64,000 nt of DNA, taken from the NCBI GenBank assembly GCA_902651635.1, contig CACRSC010000072.1, positions 1 through 64,000 of the forward strand, in the 5' to 3' direction. The DNA is from Mastigamoeba balamuthi. Taxonomy: Eukaryota; Evosea; Mastigamoebida; Mastigamoebidae. Positions within the stretch are counted from its first letter, which is position 1. Every line of letters begins with the position of its first letter. The position numbers and the translations under genes are program-made. Below the pieces are notes generated by a model that did no database searches, was not told where the DNA came from, and saw nothing but the letters and a program-made list of their open reading frames with translations. This document shows, in pieces, positions 12,350-23,489 of the stretch.

Positions 12350-13645
12350 CGGCCTCGCTCCTGGAGTTGCCCCACAGGTCGCTGACCGCACCGGCCCAGA
12401 TCTTGCCCGGCAGCCTCCTGAACCCAACACTGCACGAAAGCTTCAGGAGCTCTCGGTCACGTCGTCACTCGCCCTTTGGAGGAGTCGCGCAGGCTGAGCG
12501 CCAGTCGTGGCGCCGCTGCTGCAGAGGGCGCTCTTGGCAAACGTCAGGGATCTGCGGTCGCCGGGCCAGTAATCGCTGTCCGCGGGCTCCTGGAACTGCC
12601 CGCAGAGCTCAGGCGGGTGCAGTCGACGACACCCCTCATGACCGGGTGCCTGAACGACCGTGCGTCCTCGTCAGGCACCTCTGGGACGGGGTCGCGTGCT
12701 GACGATCTGCAGGGCGGTACTCGCCCTCGATCGACAAAGATGCGCACGCTCTCGTCCACCATTGCCATGGCGCCACGACCGGCGGGCCCCACGGAAACAG
12801 ACAGGCGACCAACAGGGCACCGATGCCGGAGACCTGCAGGCTGTGGGGGTTGCTCGAGTGGTAGAGGATGACGTAGTTCTCGCTGCCCTCGTGCACTGGC
12901 GAGGGCTCTCGCGGCAGTCCGTGCGCGAGGCGACGTCGTCGAGGACCGGGCTGCTAGTCTCGGCGCTGAGCAGCCGACACGGGGTCCCGCAAGCCTTTCT
13001 CACATACGTTTGGAGGCTGCTCCTGAACCCGCATTCCTCAGCGTGAACTGCGTCGTCGCCACCTGCTGCAGCCCACTGACGGTGCCCTTTGCGCTGTCCC
13101 GACTCGACACGCGGAACGCCTGCGCGACCACGCAGTGTTGACACTCCCTATGCCCGCATTCCCCTCGCCACTCAGCGCGACCTGTGACCTGAAGTGCGGC
13201 GCAGTCACCATGTGGTCGTCGTACTGACTCGGTACAGTCAACATCATCGCGAACGGCGAGGTGCCTCCGAAGATAGCCGCATCGTTAATGACTCGGCCGT
13301 CTCGCACCTCGAGGTGATTTGCTCTGGCAGGACACCCGCGCGTTGCACCAGTCCTTGGCCTCGAAAAAGTCTTGTGCGTGGAACGCCTTGAGCTGAGCAC
13401 GCTCTTGCGCATCCCGAGGCCCGTCGTCAGGATGAAGGTTGAGCAGCTCATTGCTCCACCTCGCACCTCAGCGCTCTCCGAGGGCCGCCTCGTGGTACCG
13501 CCTTCTCTGTCTCTCTGACGTCCTGGCTGTCGATTCCCCATATACTCCTGACTGCCACGCTCTCGTGGGCCACCAAGTGGGCATTCGCGTCTATGGCCTT
13601 CGTTCCGCAGTATGTCTCGTTTCCCTGTATCTCGTCGACGGACGC
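12350..13645 (-). pseudogene. Decayed adhesin-gene fragment 1
   Basis: Read on the minus strand this matches the middle and late part of the large adhesin at 27.65-34.53 kb, corresponding to about 31.79-33.66 kb of that gene. Shared blocks include 'FGGTSPFAM' against 'FGGATSFSM', 'HFRSQV', and the GTTGCCCCACAGGTCGCTGA block near 12367. It is shorter than the source (1.3 against 1.9 kb), has multiple frame breaks and no start, and is therefore not functional. It lies 5' of cyclase 1 on the same strand. Confidence 0.85.
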
Positions 13646-13867
13646 AGGTGTTTGACATTCGGCCCGAAATAGAGTAGCCCCAATGTCACTGCCACAATTG
13701 TCTCCGGCACCTCTACCATTGCGAATGATGCACCCACCTCCATTACCACCCTTACGAAAGCCGGATCTAGTGTCCACTGATAACAGTGCTTGATGTGAGT
13801 TGATGATGTTGCCAAAGAAGAGTCATCTTTGTTAGAGTCACACCCACTTTGAGGTGTCACTAAAATA
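13646..13867. other. Repeated spacer downstream of cyclase 2
   Basis: Close copy of 17.61-17.81 kb and more distant copy of 9.19-9.38 kb. It marks the junction between triplication units 1 and 2. No gene. Confidence 0.6.
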
Positions 13868-16198
13868 TCACATTGCATGTTCAGAAATGTCTTCCCGACC
13901 ACCCACTAACTGGTAAACTGCGATGTGGTCCTCAAAGCCCTTGACAGATACCTGCCCGAGATGCCGGAACGCGAACCTTGGGGCTTATTTAGCATTCCTC
14001 GGAAAACTACATTTAGGCTTACAATTCCTCGCATGATGACCGAATTGAGTCGGTGACACAGACGGTCGTGTTGAACTCCTTATTGAGGGGCTCGAGCCTC
14101 GCTGCCAGGTTGACCGCGTTGCCCAGCACTGTGTAGTTGAGCCGCGACGAGCTCCCCACGTTGCCCGCGTACACCTCCCCCGAGTTCAGGCCCACCCTGA
14201 TGGCCATGGGCATCCCGTACTTCTTCACGAAGATCTCCTCGTTCATCTTCTTCAGCGACGCTAGCAGCTCGATGGTGGCCTTGCACGCCAAGATCTCTGA
14301 GTTCTCGCACTTCTCAGGGCAGCCCCACACAGCCATGATGGCGTCCCCGATGTACCTGAGACGGAGCCGTTCTCTTCTGTGAGCATTGTAAAACACCGCG
14401 TGACAACGTGACACTCACTTGTCGATAATGGCGCCATTGGACTCGAGGATGTACGAGAACGAGTCGAACATGCGCTCCAGGATGTCGATCAGCACAGTCG
14501 CCCCGTGCTTGTCCATCGACGCCGTGAAGTTGGCCACGTCCAGGAACATGATCGTCGCGTGCATCAGGGCCACTCCAACAGCTGGCCTCAGCCGATTCTT
14601 GACGAGGTACCGCACCACAATCGTCGGCACGTACAGCGAGCTGGTTCGGGAGAGTTAGACGTTCAAACTCAGTCTATAATCTGAGCAGATGAGGTGCATA
14701 CAATGCTGAGAGCACTCTACCCATCTGGACAGCCTCTGATTCCAACTATTTTGATGCTGATCAGTAAGGCCTTCGCAACTGTATTCGCCTTCATACCAGG
14801 TAAACCTCGCGGATGCTGCTCCGGTTGGTCTTGATCACTTTCTCGATGCCCTCGAACTCCATGTTGTGACCTTCTTCATCTGGTCTGACACGTGGTGCAG
14901 AGGCCTCACGAGCCTGTGGCCGAGGTACGCCGCCAGGCCCACAGCGACCACCATGACCACGAGCTCCACGACGACGAGCACAGTGATGGTGTTCAGCACA
15001 GACTGCTTTGTGTCGATCTGTGTCTGCAGCACTCCGCCCAGGAAGTCACTCTTGTGCGTCACGAGCACCAGCCACAGAGTCAAGTTTCCTGGGAGCGTCA
15101 CAGCAGCAGCATCCACGTAGAGCCCGCCCTCCATCTCGAAGCTCGCGGGTACAAGCCCCTCAGGGCCGCTCTGCTTGGACCATTCATCCACCACAGAGCG
15201 GACAGTCTCGTTGGGACTCTCGAATACGCTGATGGACGCTGAGGTCACCAGATCGGTGGTGGGGAACCCGCTGGAGGCAGCGAGCATGACCAGATCCCAG
15301 TTGAGCAGCACGGCCCACCCGTGGTCCGTCTGCCGCAGGCCCGAGAAGAAGCCCCTGAGGTAGTCCATCGAGAATGACAGCAGGATCACACCGAGGGGTG
15401 ATGCGCTGTCTGAGGCGATACGCCTCGTGTACGTGAACACGTATCCACCATCAAGGCCGAGCGATGTGCACGGCCCCGTCCACGACATGCCACTGGGGCT
15501 GTTCCAGGCCCGTGGCCACCAGCTGCTGTGCACCATCGAGAAGTTGCGGAGGACGCCGACTGGCGCGGACAGGCCCTGGTTGCTCTCGTTGTAGGTCCCC
15601 CAGCTCACGTCCCGGCTAGTCGAATTGTCGTACACAGCAAAGGTCGGAGCTGACCTGCTGTTTTTGAAGAGAAACAGATGCTGCCCGTTGTCATTGATCC
15701 ACGCGATGCCCTGAATGCCGTTTAGTTCTCAAACGAAAACGGAAAAACCCGTACGACAAAGAGGAGCTGCGGGAAGAGAGTCCCGGCATCGTTGATGTTG
15801 GGGTAGAAGGATCTCTGCAGCTGGACAGCCGTGCTCGTCCCGCGGAGGCTGTTGACACGCAGAGCTCCCTTGATGCCCAGCAGGATGTTGCACTCCTGCA
15901 CCGGGAGGTCGAGCAGCGCGCTGACCCTGTCCACAGTCTTGTTGACGACGACCGACCTGTAGAGCCCCACGTCGTTGACCAGAGAGGCGACCGCCTTGTC
16001 CGAGAGCGTGTTGAGCGTGTCGAGCCAGAGCGCTGTCGTGGGGACCAGGGCCGTCAGGACCGAGAGCACGACGATGAGCCCCGCGCTGACGGCCACCGTG
16101 GTGCGCAGGGGCAGCTTCCGCCTGCTCCTCATTCTCTTGGCGATGCTCCAGAGGTCTCGGCCTGCGTTGTGCTCCGTCACGACCGAGGCGGTGTCCAT
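13868..16198 (-). pseudogene. Receptor-type adenylyl cyclase, copy 2 (one frameshift)
   Basis: Same exon plan and domains as copy 1 (TM, Cache-like sensor, TM, HAMP, class III cyclase, terminal exon ending at 13868). Metal Asp, Lys, Thr, Asn and Arg of the catalytic site are kept. In the HAMP segment the plus strand reads CATGTTGTGACC where copies 1 and 3 read CATGTTGATGACC, a one-base loss near 14867. The reading frame then leaves the family sequence and stops, separating sensor from catalytic domain. The catalytic exons remain clean, so the change is recent or a base error. The start is taken at MDTASVV (16198); the frame is open further upstream but lacks copy 1's earlier Met. Confidence 0.8.
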
Positions 16199-17049
16199 TT
16201 TTTCCTCTTTGCTTCGGCAGGCCTGTGATGCTCCAGACTTCTTAGAATGTGAACAGGAGCTTGCGTCCGACGACTTGGAGAGTACGGGTGTCCATTTCCA
16301 CTCAAATACTAATGACCTCTGTGCACCTCGCCAAAATGAGGGAGGAAATGCAACCGTTTTCAGACTTTGGCAGCCGCCCGCATATGGCATCCTCCTGCAC
16401 TGCAGACCGGTGAGAACGGACTGCCCACCATAAGGAATAACTGGCTGCCACGGCAGCGCAGAAATGTGCCACCGGCACGGCACCATAAATCCATAATTAG
16501 CACCAGCCCACGCAAAGAGCAGAACCACATCGGGGCACACAAAGCCCGGTGGTGGTGAGGCAAATAAATGAACTGTCCAAAGGCCCAACCGTCAAATCCA
16601 CACCAAATACGGAGAGTGGGGCGTCCGGAAATTGAGGCCGGGCTGGTCAGTGACTGTTCCTCATCTCGCTTGCATCGTCCACCTCGATGTGCGTGGCTTC
16701 AGTCTTCATTTTTTGCGGGGCCCTCTGAGATCCCCAGCCCGCGGCCCTGTGGGGCTTTGGATGGTCAATTGCTGGATCTCTGGCACTTCCTCCCTGCACT
16801 CTCTGAAAACTCTGGCGATTAGTGAAGCAGAATTCGCATAGGGCATTTCTCTCCGCAGATGATCGCCAGCGTGACATCTCGCCCAGGCCTGCCTCAGATT
16901 TGATACCTCGTATGCGTGCTCTTTGGTCCTCTTTCTCCGTGGTCTCGTCTTGCCAGACTGGCTTTACCCTTCGTGAAAGCCTGACCTCAACTGCTGCGGC
17001 CCTCTTGGCATGCCGCATCTTCAGAGCTTCAGTGGTGGCAGCAGTCAGT
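16199..17049. other. Upstream region of cyclase 2
   Basis: The left part (to about 16.84 kb) is homologous to 11.8-12.3 kb. About 16.85-17.05 kb may be the strongly decayed end of adhesin fragment 2. No intact gene. Confidence 0.45.
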
Positions 17050-17606
17050 CGGTGCTAATCAGGTCGTAGTGCACGGCTCCCCGATGCCCACATTCCGCTC
17101 GCCACAGCGCCACCTGTGACCTGAAGTGCCTCACCGCGTCATCGTCGAACTGGCTCGCCGCGGAAGACGTCATCGCGAACGGCGTGGCGCCTCCGAAGAT
17201 GACCGCGCCACGACGTTCATGAATGACTCAGCCGCCTCGCACCGTGACGAATTGTTATGGCCGACAACACGCTCACTGCGCCAGTCCTTGGCCTCGACAA
17301 AAAAGACTGGGCGCCGCAACGCCCTGAGCATCGTGTGCTCGCTGAGCATGCTCTTTCACACCATGAGGCCCGTCGTCAGGTTGAGCAGCTCTTTGCTCAT
17401 CCGTGCACCTCCGCGCTCTCTGAGGGCCGCCTCGTGGTCCGCGATGGCCTTCTCGTTCTATGATGTCCTGGTTGGCGATGGCCCAGATGCTCATGACTGC
17501 CACGGTCTCGTGGGCCACCAAGTAGGCATTCGCGCCTCTGGCCCTCGCTCCGCAGTTTGTCTCGTTTCCCTGTTTCTCGTCGACGGTCACGCAAGTCGTT
17601 GACAGA
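17050..17606 (-). pseudogene. Decayed adhesin-gene fragment 2
   Basis: Minus-strand match to about 31.79-32.35 kb of the adhesin gene. 'GNETNCGARARGANAYLVAH' against 'RNETNCALRARDVDAYSGAH' and 'WAIANQDI' are clear. It starts at the same adhesin position as fragment 1, which indicates both descend from one ancestral unit. Broken and truncated. Confidence 0.82.
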
Positions 17607-17812
17607 ATGACATCTGGCCCGAAATGGTGGCCACAATGTCACTGCACAATTGCATCTGGCACCTCTACCATTGCGAATGATGCACCCACCTCCATTACCA
17701 CCCTTGCTAAGGCTGTATCCGGTGTCCACTGATAACATTTCGTGATGTGAGTTGATGATGTTGCCACAGAAGTCTTCTTTGTTAGACCCACTTTGAGGTG
17801 TCATGAATAAAA
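17607..17812. other. Repeated spacer downstream of cyclase 3
   Basis: Close copy of 13.66-13.87 kb, including CACCTCTACCATTGCGAATG. Junction of units 2 and 3. No gene. Confidence 0.6.
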
Positions 17813-20154
17813 TCACATTGCATGTTCAGGAATGTCTTCCCGACCACCCACTAACTGGTAAACTGCGATGTGATCCTCAAAGCCCTTGACATATACCTGC
17901 CCGAGATGCCTAAACGCGAACCTTGGGGCTTGTTTAGCATTCCTTGGAGAACTTCATTTATGCTTACAATTCCTCGCCTGACGACCGAATGGAGTCGGTG
18001 ACACACACGGTCGTGTTGAACTCCTTGTTGAGGGGCTCGAGCCTCACTGCCAGGTTAACGGCGTTGCCCAGCACCGTGTAGTTGAGCCGCGACGAGCTCC
18101 CCACGTTGCCCGCGTACACCTCCCCCGAGTTCAGGCCCACCCTGATGGCCATGGACATTCCGTACTTCTTCACGAAGATCTCCTCATTCATCTTCTTCAG
18201 GGATGCCATCAGCTCGATCGTCGCCTTGCACGCCAAGATCTCAGAGTTCTCGCACTTCTCTGGGCAGCCCCAGACAGCCATGATGGCGTCCCCAATGTAC
18301 CTGAGACGGAGGCGTGTGCTTCTGTGAGCATTGTATAAACACGCGTGACAACGTGACACTCACTTGTCGATTATGGTGCCGTTGGACTTGAGGATGTACG
18401 AGAACGAGTCGAACATGCACTTCAGGATGTCGATCAGCACAGTCACCCCGTGCTTGTCCATCAACACCGTGAAGTTGGCCACATCCACGAACATGATCGT
18501 CGCGTGCATCGGCGCCACTCCCATAGCGGGCCTCAGCCGGTTCTTGATGAGGTACCGCACCACAATTGTCGGCACGTACAGTGAGCTGATGATACGGGAG
18601 AGTCAGACATTAAACACAGTTCACAGTTGATAATCTGAGCAGATGTTACATACAATGCCGAAAGCACCCTACCCATCTGGACAGCCTCTGATTTCAACTA
18701 TTTTGATGCTGGTCAGTGTTGCCTTTGAAATGGCATTCGCCCTCGCACCAGGTAAACCTCGCGGATGCTGCTCCGGCGGGTCTTGATCACTTTCTCGATG
18801 CCCTCGAACTCCATGTTGATGACCTTCTTCATCTGGTCGGACACGTGGTGCAGAGGTCTCACGAGCCTGTGGCCGAGGTACGCCGCCAGGCCCACCGCGA
18901 CCACCATGACCACGAGCTCCACGACGACGAGCACAGTGATGGTGTTCAGCACAGACTGCTTTGTGTCGATCTGCGTCTGCAGCACTCTGCCCAGGAAGTC
19001 ACTCTTGTGCATCACGAGCACCAGCCACAGAGTCAAGTTTCCTGGGAGCGTCACAGCAGCAGCATCCACGTAGAGCCCGCCCTCCATCTCGAAGCTCGCG
19101 GCTGCGAGCCCCCCAGGGCCGGTGTGCCTGGACCACACTCCCATTACGGAGCGGACTGTCTCGTTGGGACTCTTGAATACGCTGATGGACGCTGAGGTCA
19201 CCAGATCGGTGGTGGGGAACCCGCTGGAGGCAGCAAGCATGACCAGATCCCAGTTGAGCAGCATGGCCCACCCATGGTCGGTCTGCCAAAGGCCCGAGAA
19301 GAAGCCCCTGAGGTAGTCCATCGAGAACGACAGCAGGAGGACACCAATGGGAGGTGCTGTGCTGACGAAGGGGTCCTCAATGCTTCTCGTGTACGTGAAC
19401 ACGTATCCACCATCAAGGCCAAGTGACGGGTACGGCCCCGTCCATGACACGCCACTGGGGCTGTTCCAGGCCCGTGGCCACCAGCTGCTGTGCACCATCG
19501 AGAAGTTGCGGAGGACGCCGACTGGCGAGGACTGGGCCTGATTGCTCTCTGTAGATTCCCCATCTCACGTCCAGGCCTGATGAATTGTCGTACACAGCGA
19601 AGGTCGGATTTGACCTGTCGTTTTTGAAGAGAAACAGATGCTGCCCGTTGTCATTGATCCACGCGATGCCCTGAATGCCGCTCAGTCCTCTAAATTGGAA
19701 AAACCCTTACGACAAAGAGGATATGTGGGAAGAGAGTCCTGGCATCGTTGATGTTGGGGTAGAAGGATCTCTGCAGCTGGACAGCTGTGCTCGTCCCGCG
19801 GAGGCTGTTGACACGCAGAGCTCCCTTGATGCCCAGCAGGATGTTGCACTCCTGCACCGGGAGGTCGAGCAGCGCGCTGACCCTGTCCACCGTCTTGTTG
19901 ATGATGACCGACCTGTACAGCTCCACGTCGTTGACCAGAGAGGCGACCACCTTGTCCGAGAGCGCGTTGAGCGTATCGAGCCAGAGCGCTGTCGTGGGGA
20001 CCAGGGCCGTCAGGACCGAGAGCACGATGATGAGCCCCACGCTGACGGCCACCGTGGTGCGCAGGGGCAGCTTCCGCCTGCTCCTCATTCTCTTGGCGAT
20101 GCTCCAGAGGTCTCGGCCTGCGTTGTGGTCCATCACGATTGAGGCGGTGTCCAT
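17813..20154 (-). pseudogene. Receptor-type adenylyl cyclase, copy 3 (one frameshift)
   Basis: Same architecture and splice positions as copy 1, with more amino-acid changes. In the sensor domain near 19.53 kb the copy is two bases shorter than copies 1 and 2 between the 'TYNE'-equivalent codons and 'PVGVLRN', which shifts the frame inside exon 2. The catalytic motifs (metal Asp, 'KYIGDAIMAVWG', 'NYTVLGNAVNLAVRLE') are kept. An extended sensor loop replaces the 'SDSASP' loop of copy 1. The start MDTASIV at 20154 is conserved; an in-frame Met lies at 20214. It is a recent pseudogene, or a sequencing error if RNA shows otherwise. Confidence 0.78.
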
Positions 20155-20829
20155 TTGCTTAAGAGGCCTGCTATACTCCAGACTCCTTAGAAGGTAGTGA
20201 ACAGGATCTTGCACAGGCCTGGACCTGGCGAATTAGGGTCTGAATTTGCACTTCGGATGGAAAATTCCCTCGTTTTCGGACAGCCAGCAGTCTCCTCCCA
20301 GCGATTCGCCGCACTGGAGACCTGTATGATCTCGGCCTTCCACGAGACATGCACGAGAGGCTGTGGTAACACCCAGTCCTCCAGGCAGTCTGATCTGTTC
20401 AAGTGAGCAGAAGGCGCGACACCAAAAATAACTCTAGCTGCCTACACAAAGTGTTAGCACACATCTGGGCATACACAGTCAGCAGTGAAACAAAGTAAAG
20501 AGAATCAAAAACGAAGCCCAGAGCGTCCCTTGCTGTGAGACCGGGTTGAGCAGTGGCTGTTCCGTCTCGCTCATCTCGCTGGCCAGGGCAATTGCTATAA
20601 TCAAGCTGCTCAGAGCCGCCATCACGCCTCCATATCTGTGTGCGCGGCTTCGGCCTTCTATTTCCGGTATCCTATGAGAAGAACCGTTTGAGTTCCAAAT
20701 CGCATTGCTGCATTGGTTGCTGTGCCACCCCACCTCCTTTTCAGTGACTGCCGATTGGATCGCAGGCTGGCAGGTGTAGAATGCACATAGAGTTCATCTC
20801 AGCACAGAATGAGCGTCGATAGGCAAGGG
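20155..20829. other. Upstream region of cyclase 3
   Basis: Presumed promoter of copy 3 plus unidentified sequence. No gene recognised. Confidence 0.4.
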
Positions 20830-21765
20830 TGGTGGTCGGGTCGCTGCTTTGCGGAAGAGGAGGGTGAAAGACACTGCAATGTTCTTTTGAGTGCCTGCAC
20901 TGCGTCCACAACTACTCGGTCTATGCGGATGCCTGCCACTGCCACGATAGCGCGGTGGAACGCGTCTGCGAACCTCTCCAAAAGTTCTCCCTCTGACGCA
21001 CTGCCCGCTGCCCAGCTATCGCCCCTGTCTGCAGAATCGCTTCCTGCCGAGGTTTTCGATGTGTCCGCACTCCTGCTGGCCACAGCTGCAGCGCTATCAG
21101 AGCTTCCAGCGCTGATGATGCTGGTCGGCGCGAGGACTGGAGTCGCTGGCGTTGGTTGCGAGGGTCGCCTGCCAAGTGATGCGCCTGCTGTCGCCGCTGG
21201 CAATCCACACGTAGGAGTCCAGCGTCGGTGGCGCGAAAGACGCGGGGGTCGAAGTCGCCTACGACAAACGACCACACGGTGGCCTCGCTCCTGACGTTGC
21301 CCCACAGGTCGCTGACCGCGTCGGCCCAGATCTGTGCCTTCTTTCCCGGCAGCTGGTCCACGGGGAGCTTCCTGAACGCCATGCTCATGACCCCGCCGCT
21401 GCACATCAGCCGCAGGAACTCGCGGTCGTTCCTACTGAGGTGCCCTGTAGCCGAGTCGCTCAAGCGCCAGACGCAGGGCGATCTCGTTGCAGCGCACGCT
21501 CTCGACGAACGTCAGGGAGAGATGCTGTCGCCGGGCCAGTAGACGCCGTCCACGGGCTCCTGGAACTGCCCGAACAGCTCAGGCGGGGGTGCGGTCGACG
21601 CGCCCCTCTTGACCTGCGACCCGAACGACCGCGCGTCCTCGTCGGGCACCCCGGGGGCGGGGACGCACGTGCTGACGATTCTGCAGGCGGTACTCGCCCT
21701 CGATCGACCACGTGGAGGCGTCGAGCGAGACTGCGACCTGCCCGTACTGGTCGACAAGGCTTCCC
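20830..21765 (-). pseudogene. Decayed adhesin-gene fragment 3
   Basis: Minus-strand match to about 33.19-34.15 kb of the adhesin gene. It is close to the source over 'LMCSGGVMSMAFRKLPVDQL' and 'SDLWGNVRSEATVWSFVVGD', then more decayed in the Ser/Ala-rich stalk. It corresponds to a later part of the gene than fragment 2, so different deletions followed triplication. Broken and without a start. Confidence 0.85.
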
Positions 21766-21947
21766 GCACATGCTCCCAATCCTCGAGTCAGGGGCAGCCA
21801 ACAGTCCCGCAGCGACGCACGAGCCCGCACGGCGATGCTGTCTATTGCCTTGTTTTCATTCGTTGGTTTGTTTTCTGCGGTGCGGGTTCGCAGTTGCGTC
21901 TGCGTCGTCTTTTGCGATGATGTCACAGCGGGGATCCCGGCACGTCA

Positions 21948-23130
21948 TTACCACAGGCGCAGCAGCAGGGCGGCTGCCACCACGAGGGCGGGCAGCAGGG
22001 CAGAGGCCGCGGGGGCCGCGCCGACGGTGAGGTACGTGTACTGGCCGGGGAGGGCGCCCTCCCTCTCGGCGATGACGAGGAAGACCGTCACGCGGCTCGT
22101 GTTGGTCACCGTCGCCTTGGCAGCGCGTTTCGCAAAGTCCACCGTCGGCACGACGCTCGTCTTGGTCATCCACATCTTGGCGGCACACGGCGACATCGCG
22201 TAGCCCGCAGGCGGGACCACGCTCTGTTGGTCGTGCGTGGCCGTTCAGGGGGTGTGAGATACTGCGCGCCAGAATCTGGATTTTGGAATCTCCGGCGCAC
22301 GGATTCGCCGGTGACGTCGTAGCGGTAGACAAAGTACTGGTCGTTCTGGTTCTCCGTGGTCTTCCACTTGAGCGTCACGGTCTTCTTGTCCCTGTCCCAA
22401 TCCTCCGAGAAGCCCTGGTCGTCGGGCACGGCCACGATGGCTGCGCAACGAGCAGATATCTTCAGAAAATCCAGGAAATATCTTAGAGAAAACAGGAAAC
22501 GGAGCCCTCACCCTCAGCGATGGTCCGCGACACCGCAATGGCGAACACCGACGGTGTGCTTCCCTTTGCAACGGCCGCCGCGTACCTGTCGCACGCTTAG
22601 ATACCGGAGAAGATATCGGGGGAAGATATAGGTGACGTGGCGCACTCGGTGTGCCGCGTCGTGTTGTCCACGTTGTTGACGATGCCGGTGATCCTCTGCT
22701 CGTTCTTCTCCTGCTTGAATCCCTCGCCCGAGATGGTCTGCTCGTCCCTGAGCCCTGCGCGCAAAGGAATCAGCGGGGGAAAAGGAATCGCAGGAAACGA
22801 GAATCTCGATATTGCGCCGACAAATATCGCGGAAGATTCTCGGATCGCGAAAATAACGCCCCTTGTGTGGTTGGGCGGCGTTGGGCGTGGAGGGGGAGGC
22901 GTCGCACAGTAGAAGAGGGTGTCGGTGCCGGGGCCCCTGCAGACCGAGGCGGTGATGTAGTAGTTGTCGGGGTAGCCGGCGGGCAGCACGAAGGACATGA
23001 GCTGCTGGGCGCCCGCGGGCACCGTCACGACCGTCGCGTTGCTCACGTCGATGCTCTCGACCGCGCGCACGGCGCAGGCCGCCGCCAGCGCCAGGAGCGC
23101 CGCTGCGGCCGTTGCGTGGTGGTGGCTCAT
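21948..23130 (-). CDS. Small secreted protein with C-terminal membrane or GPI segment, function unknown
   Basis: Minus strand, five exons, roughly 230 residues. It starts at ATG 23130 with a signal peptide ('ALLALAAACAVRA'). An N-terminal exon has 'YNN'-type polar strands ('LPAGYPDNYYITASVCRG'), the middle exons give 'TKSD'-like charged sequence ending in 'NDQYFVYRYDVTGES', and the last exon (22220-21948) ends in a strongly hydrophobic Ala/Leu tail before TAA. Introns at about 22.73-22.91, 22.58-22.63, 22.45-22.51 and 22.24-22.31 kb have donors GTGCGAC, GTCACCT, GTGAGGG and GTGCGCC. Three of them carry repeated GATATCT-like motifs. No family recognised. It is divergent from the RhoGAP gene with a shared 360-base promoter region. 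Confidence 0.68.
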
Positions 23131-23489
23131 GGGCTTGGGGTGGGTGAGAGCCGCTCTGTTACAACCGCTTTTTTGACTGCGTTGGGAAATATCTGGAAGA
23201 TACACTGCACTTATATACGACGATATCTGGAGATATCGCTGGCCGGCGCTTGCGTCCTCCGCCGGCACGCGCGGGCGGCCCAACTGGGCTGCGGACATCC
23301 AAGGAGCCCCGCGGTTTGCGCTGAGGCATGCGACAATGAATTCGGAATTCTAATGGACCGGCCGATATCAGGGCACCGGCGTGGCGGAAATCTTGGACGA
23401 AATCGGGCAGCGCCATTTTTGCCACCGTACCTCAGCGCTGCTGGTTCGCAACCCGTCGGAAAGAAAAACCCGTCGTCTCTCAGCAGCGG
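23131..23489. promoter_or_regulatory. Divergent promoter region with repeated GATATC-like motifs
   Basis: Between the two divergent starts. Holds AAATATCTGG, CGATATCTGG, AGATATCGC and CCGATATCAGG. A promoter role is inferred from position only; an untranslated first exon of the RhoGAP gene may lie here. Confidence 0.4.

Larger units (their letters stand above)
9190..21765 (-). repeat. Tandem triplication: [adhesin fragment + cyclase] x3
   Basis: Three units of about 4.0-4.5 kb in the same orientation: about 9.19-13.65, 13.65-17.61 and 17.61-21.77 kb. Each has, on the minus strand, a decayed adhesin piece, an upstream region, a cyclase gene and a shared 3' flank. Units 2 and 3 share the same junction sequence between adhesin piece and next 3' flank. 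Confidence 0.82.
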
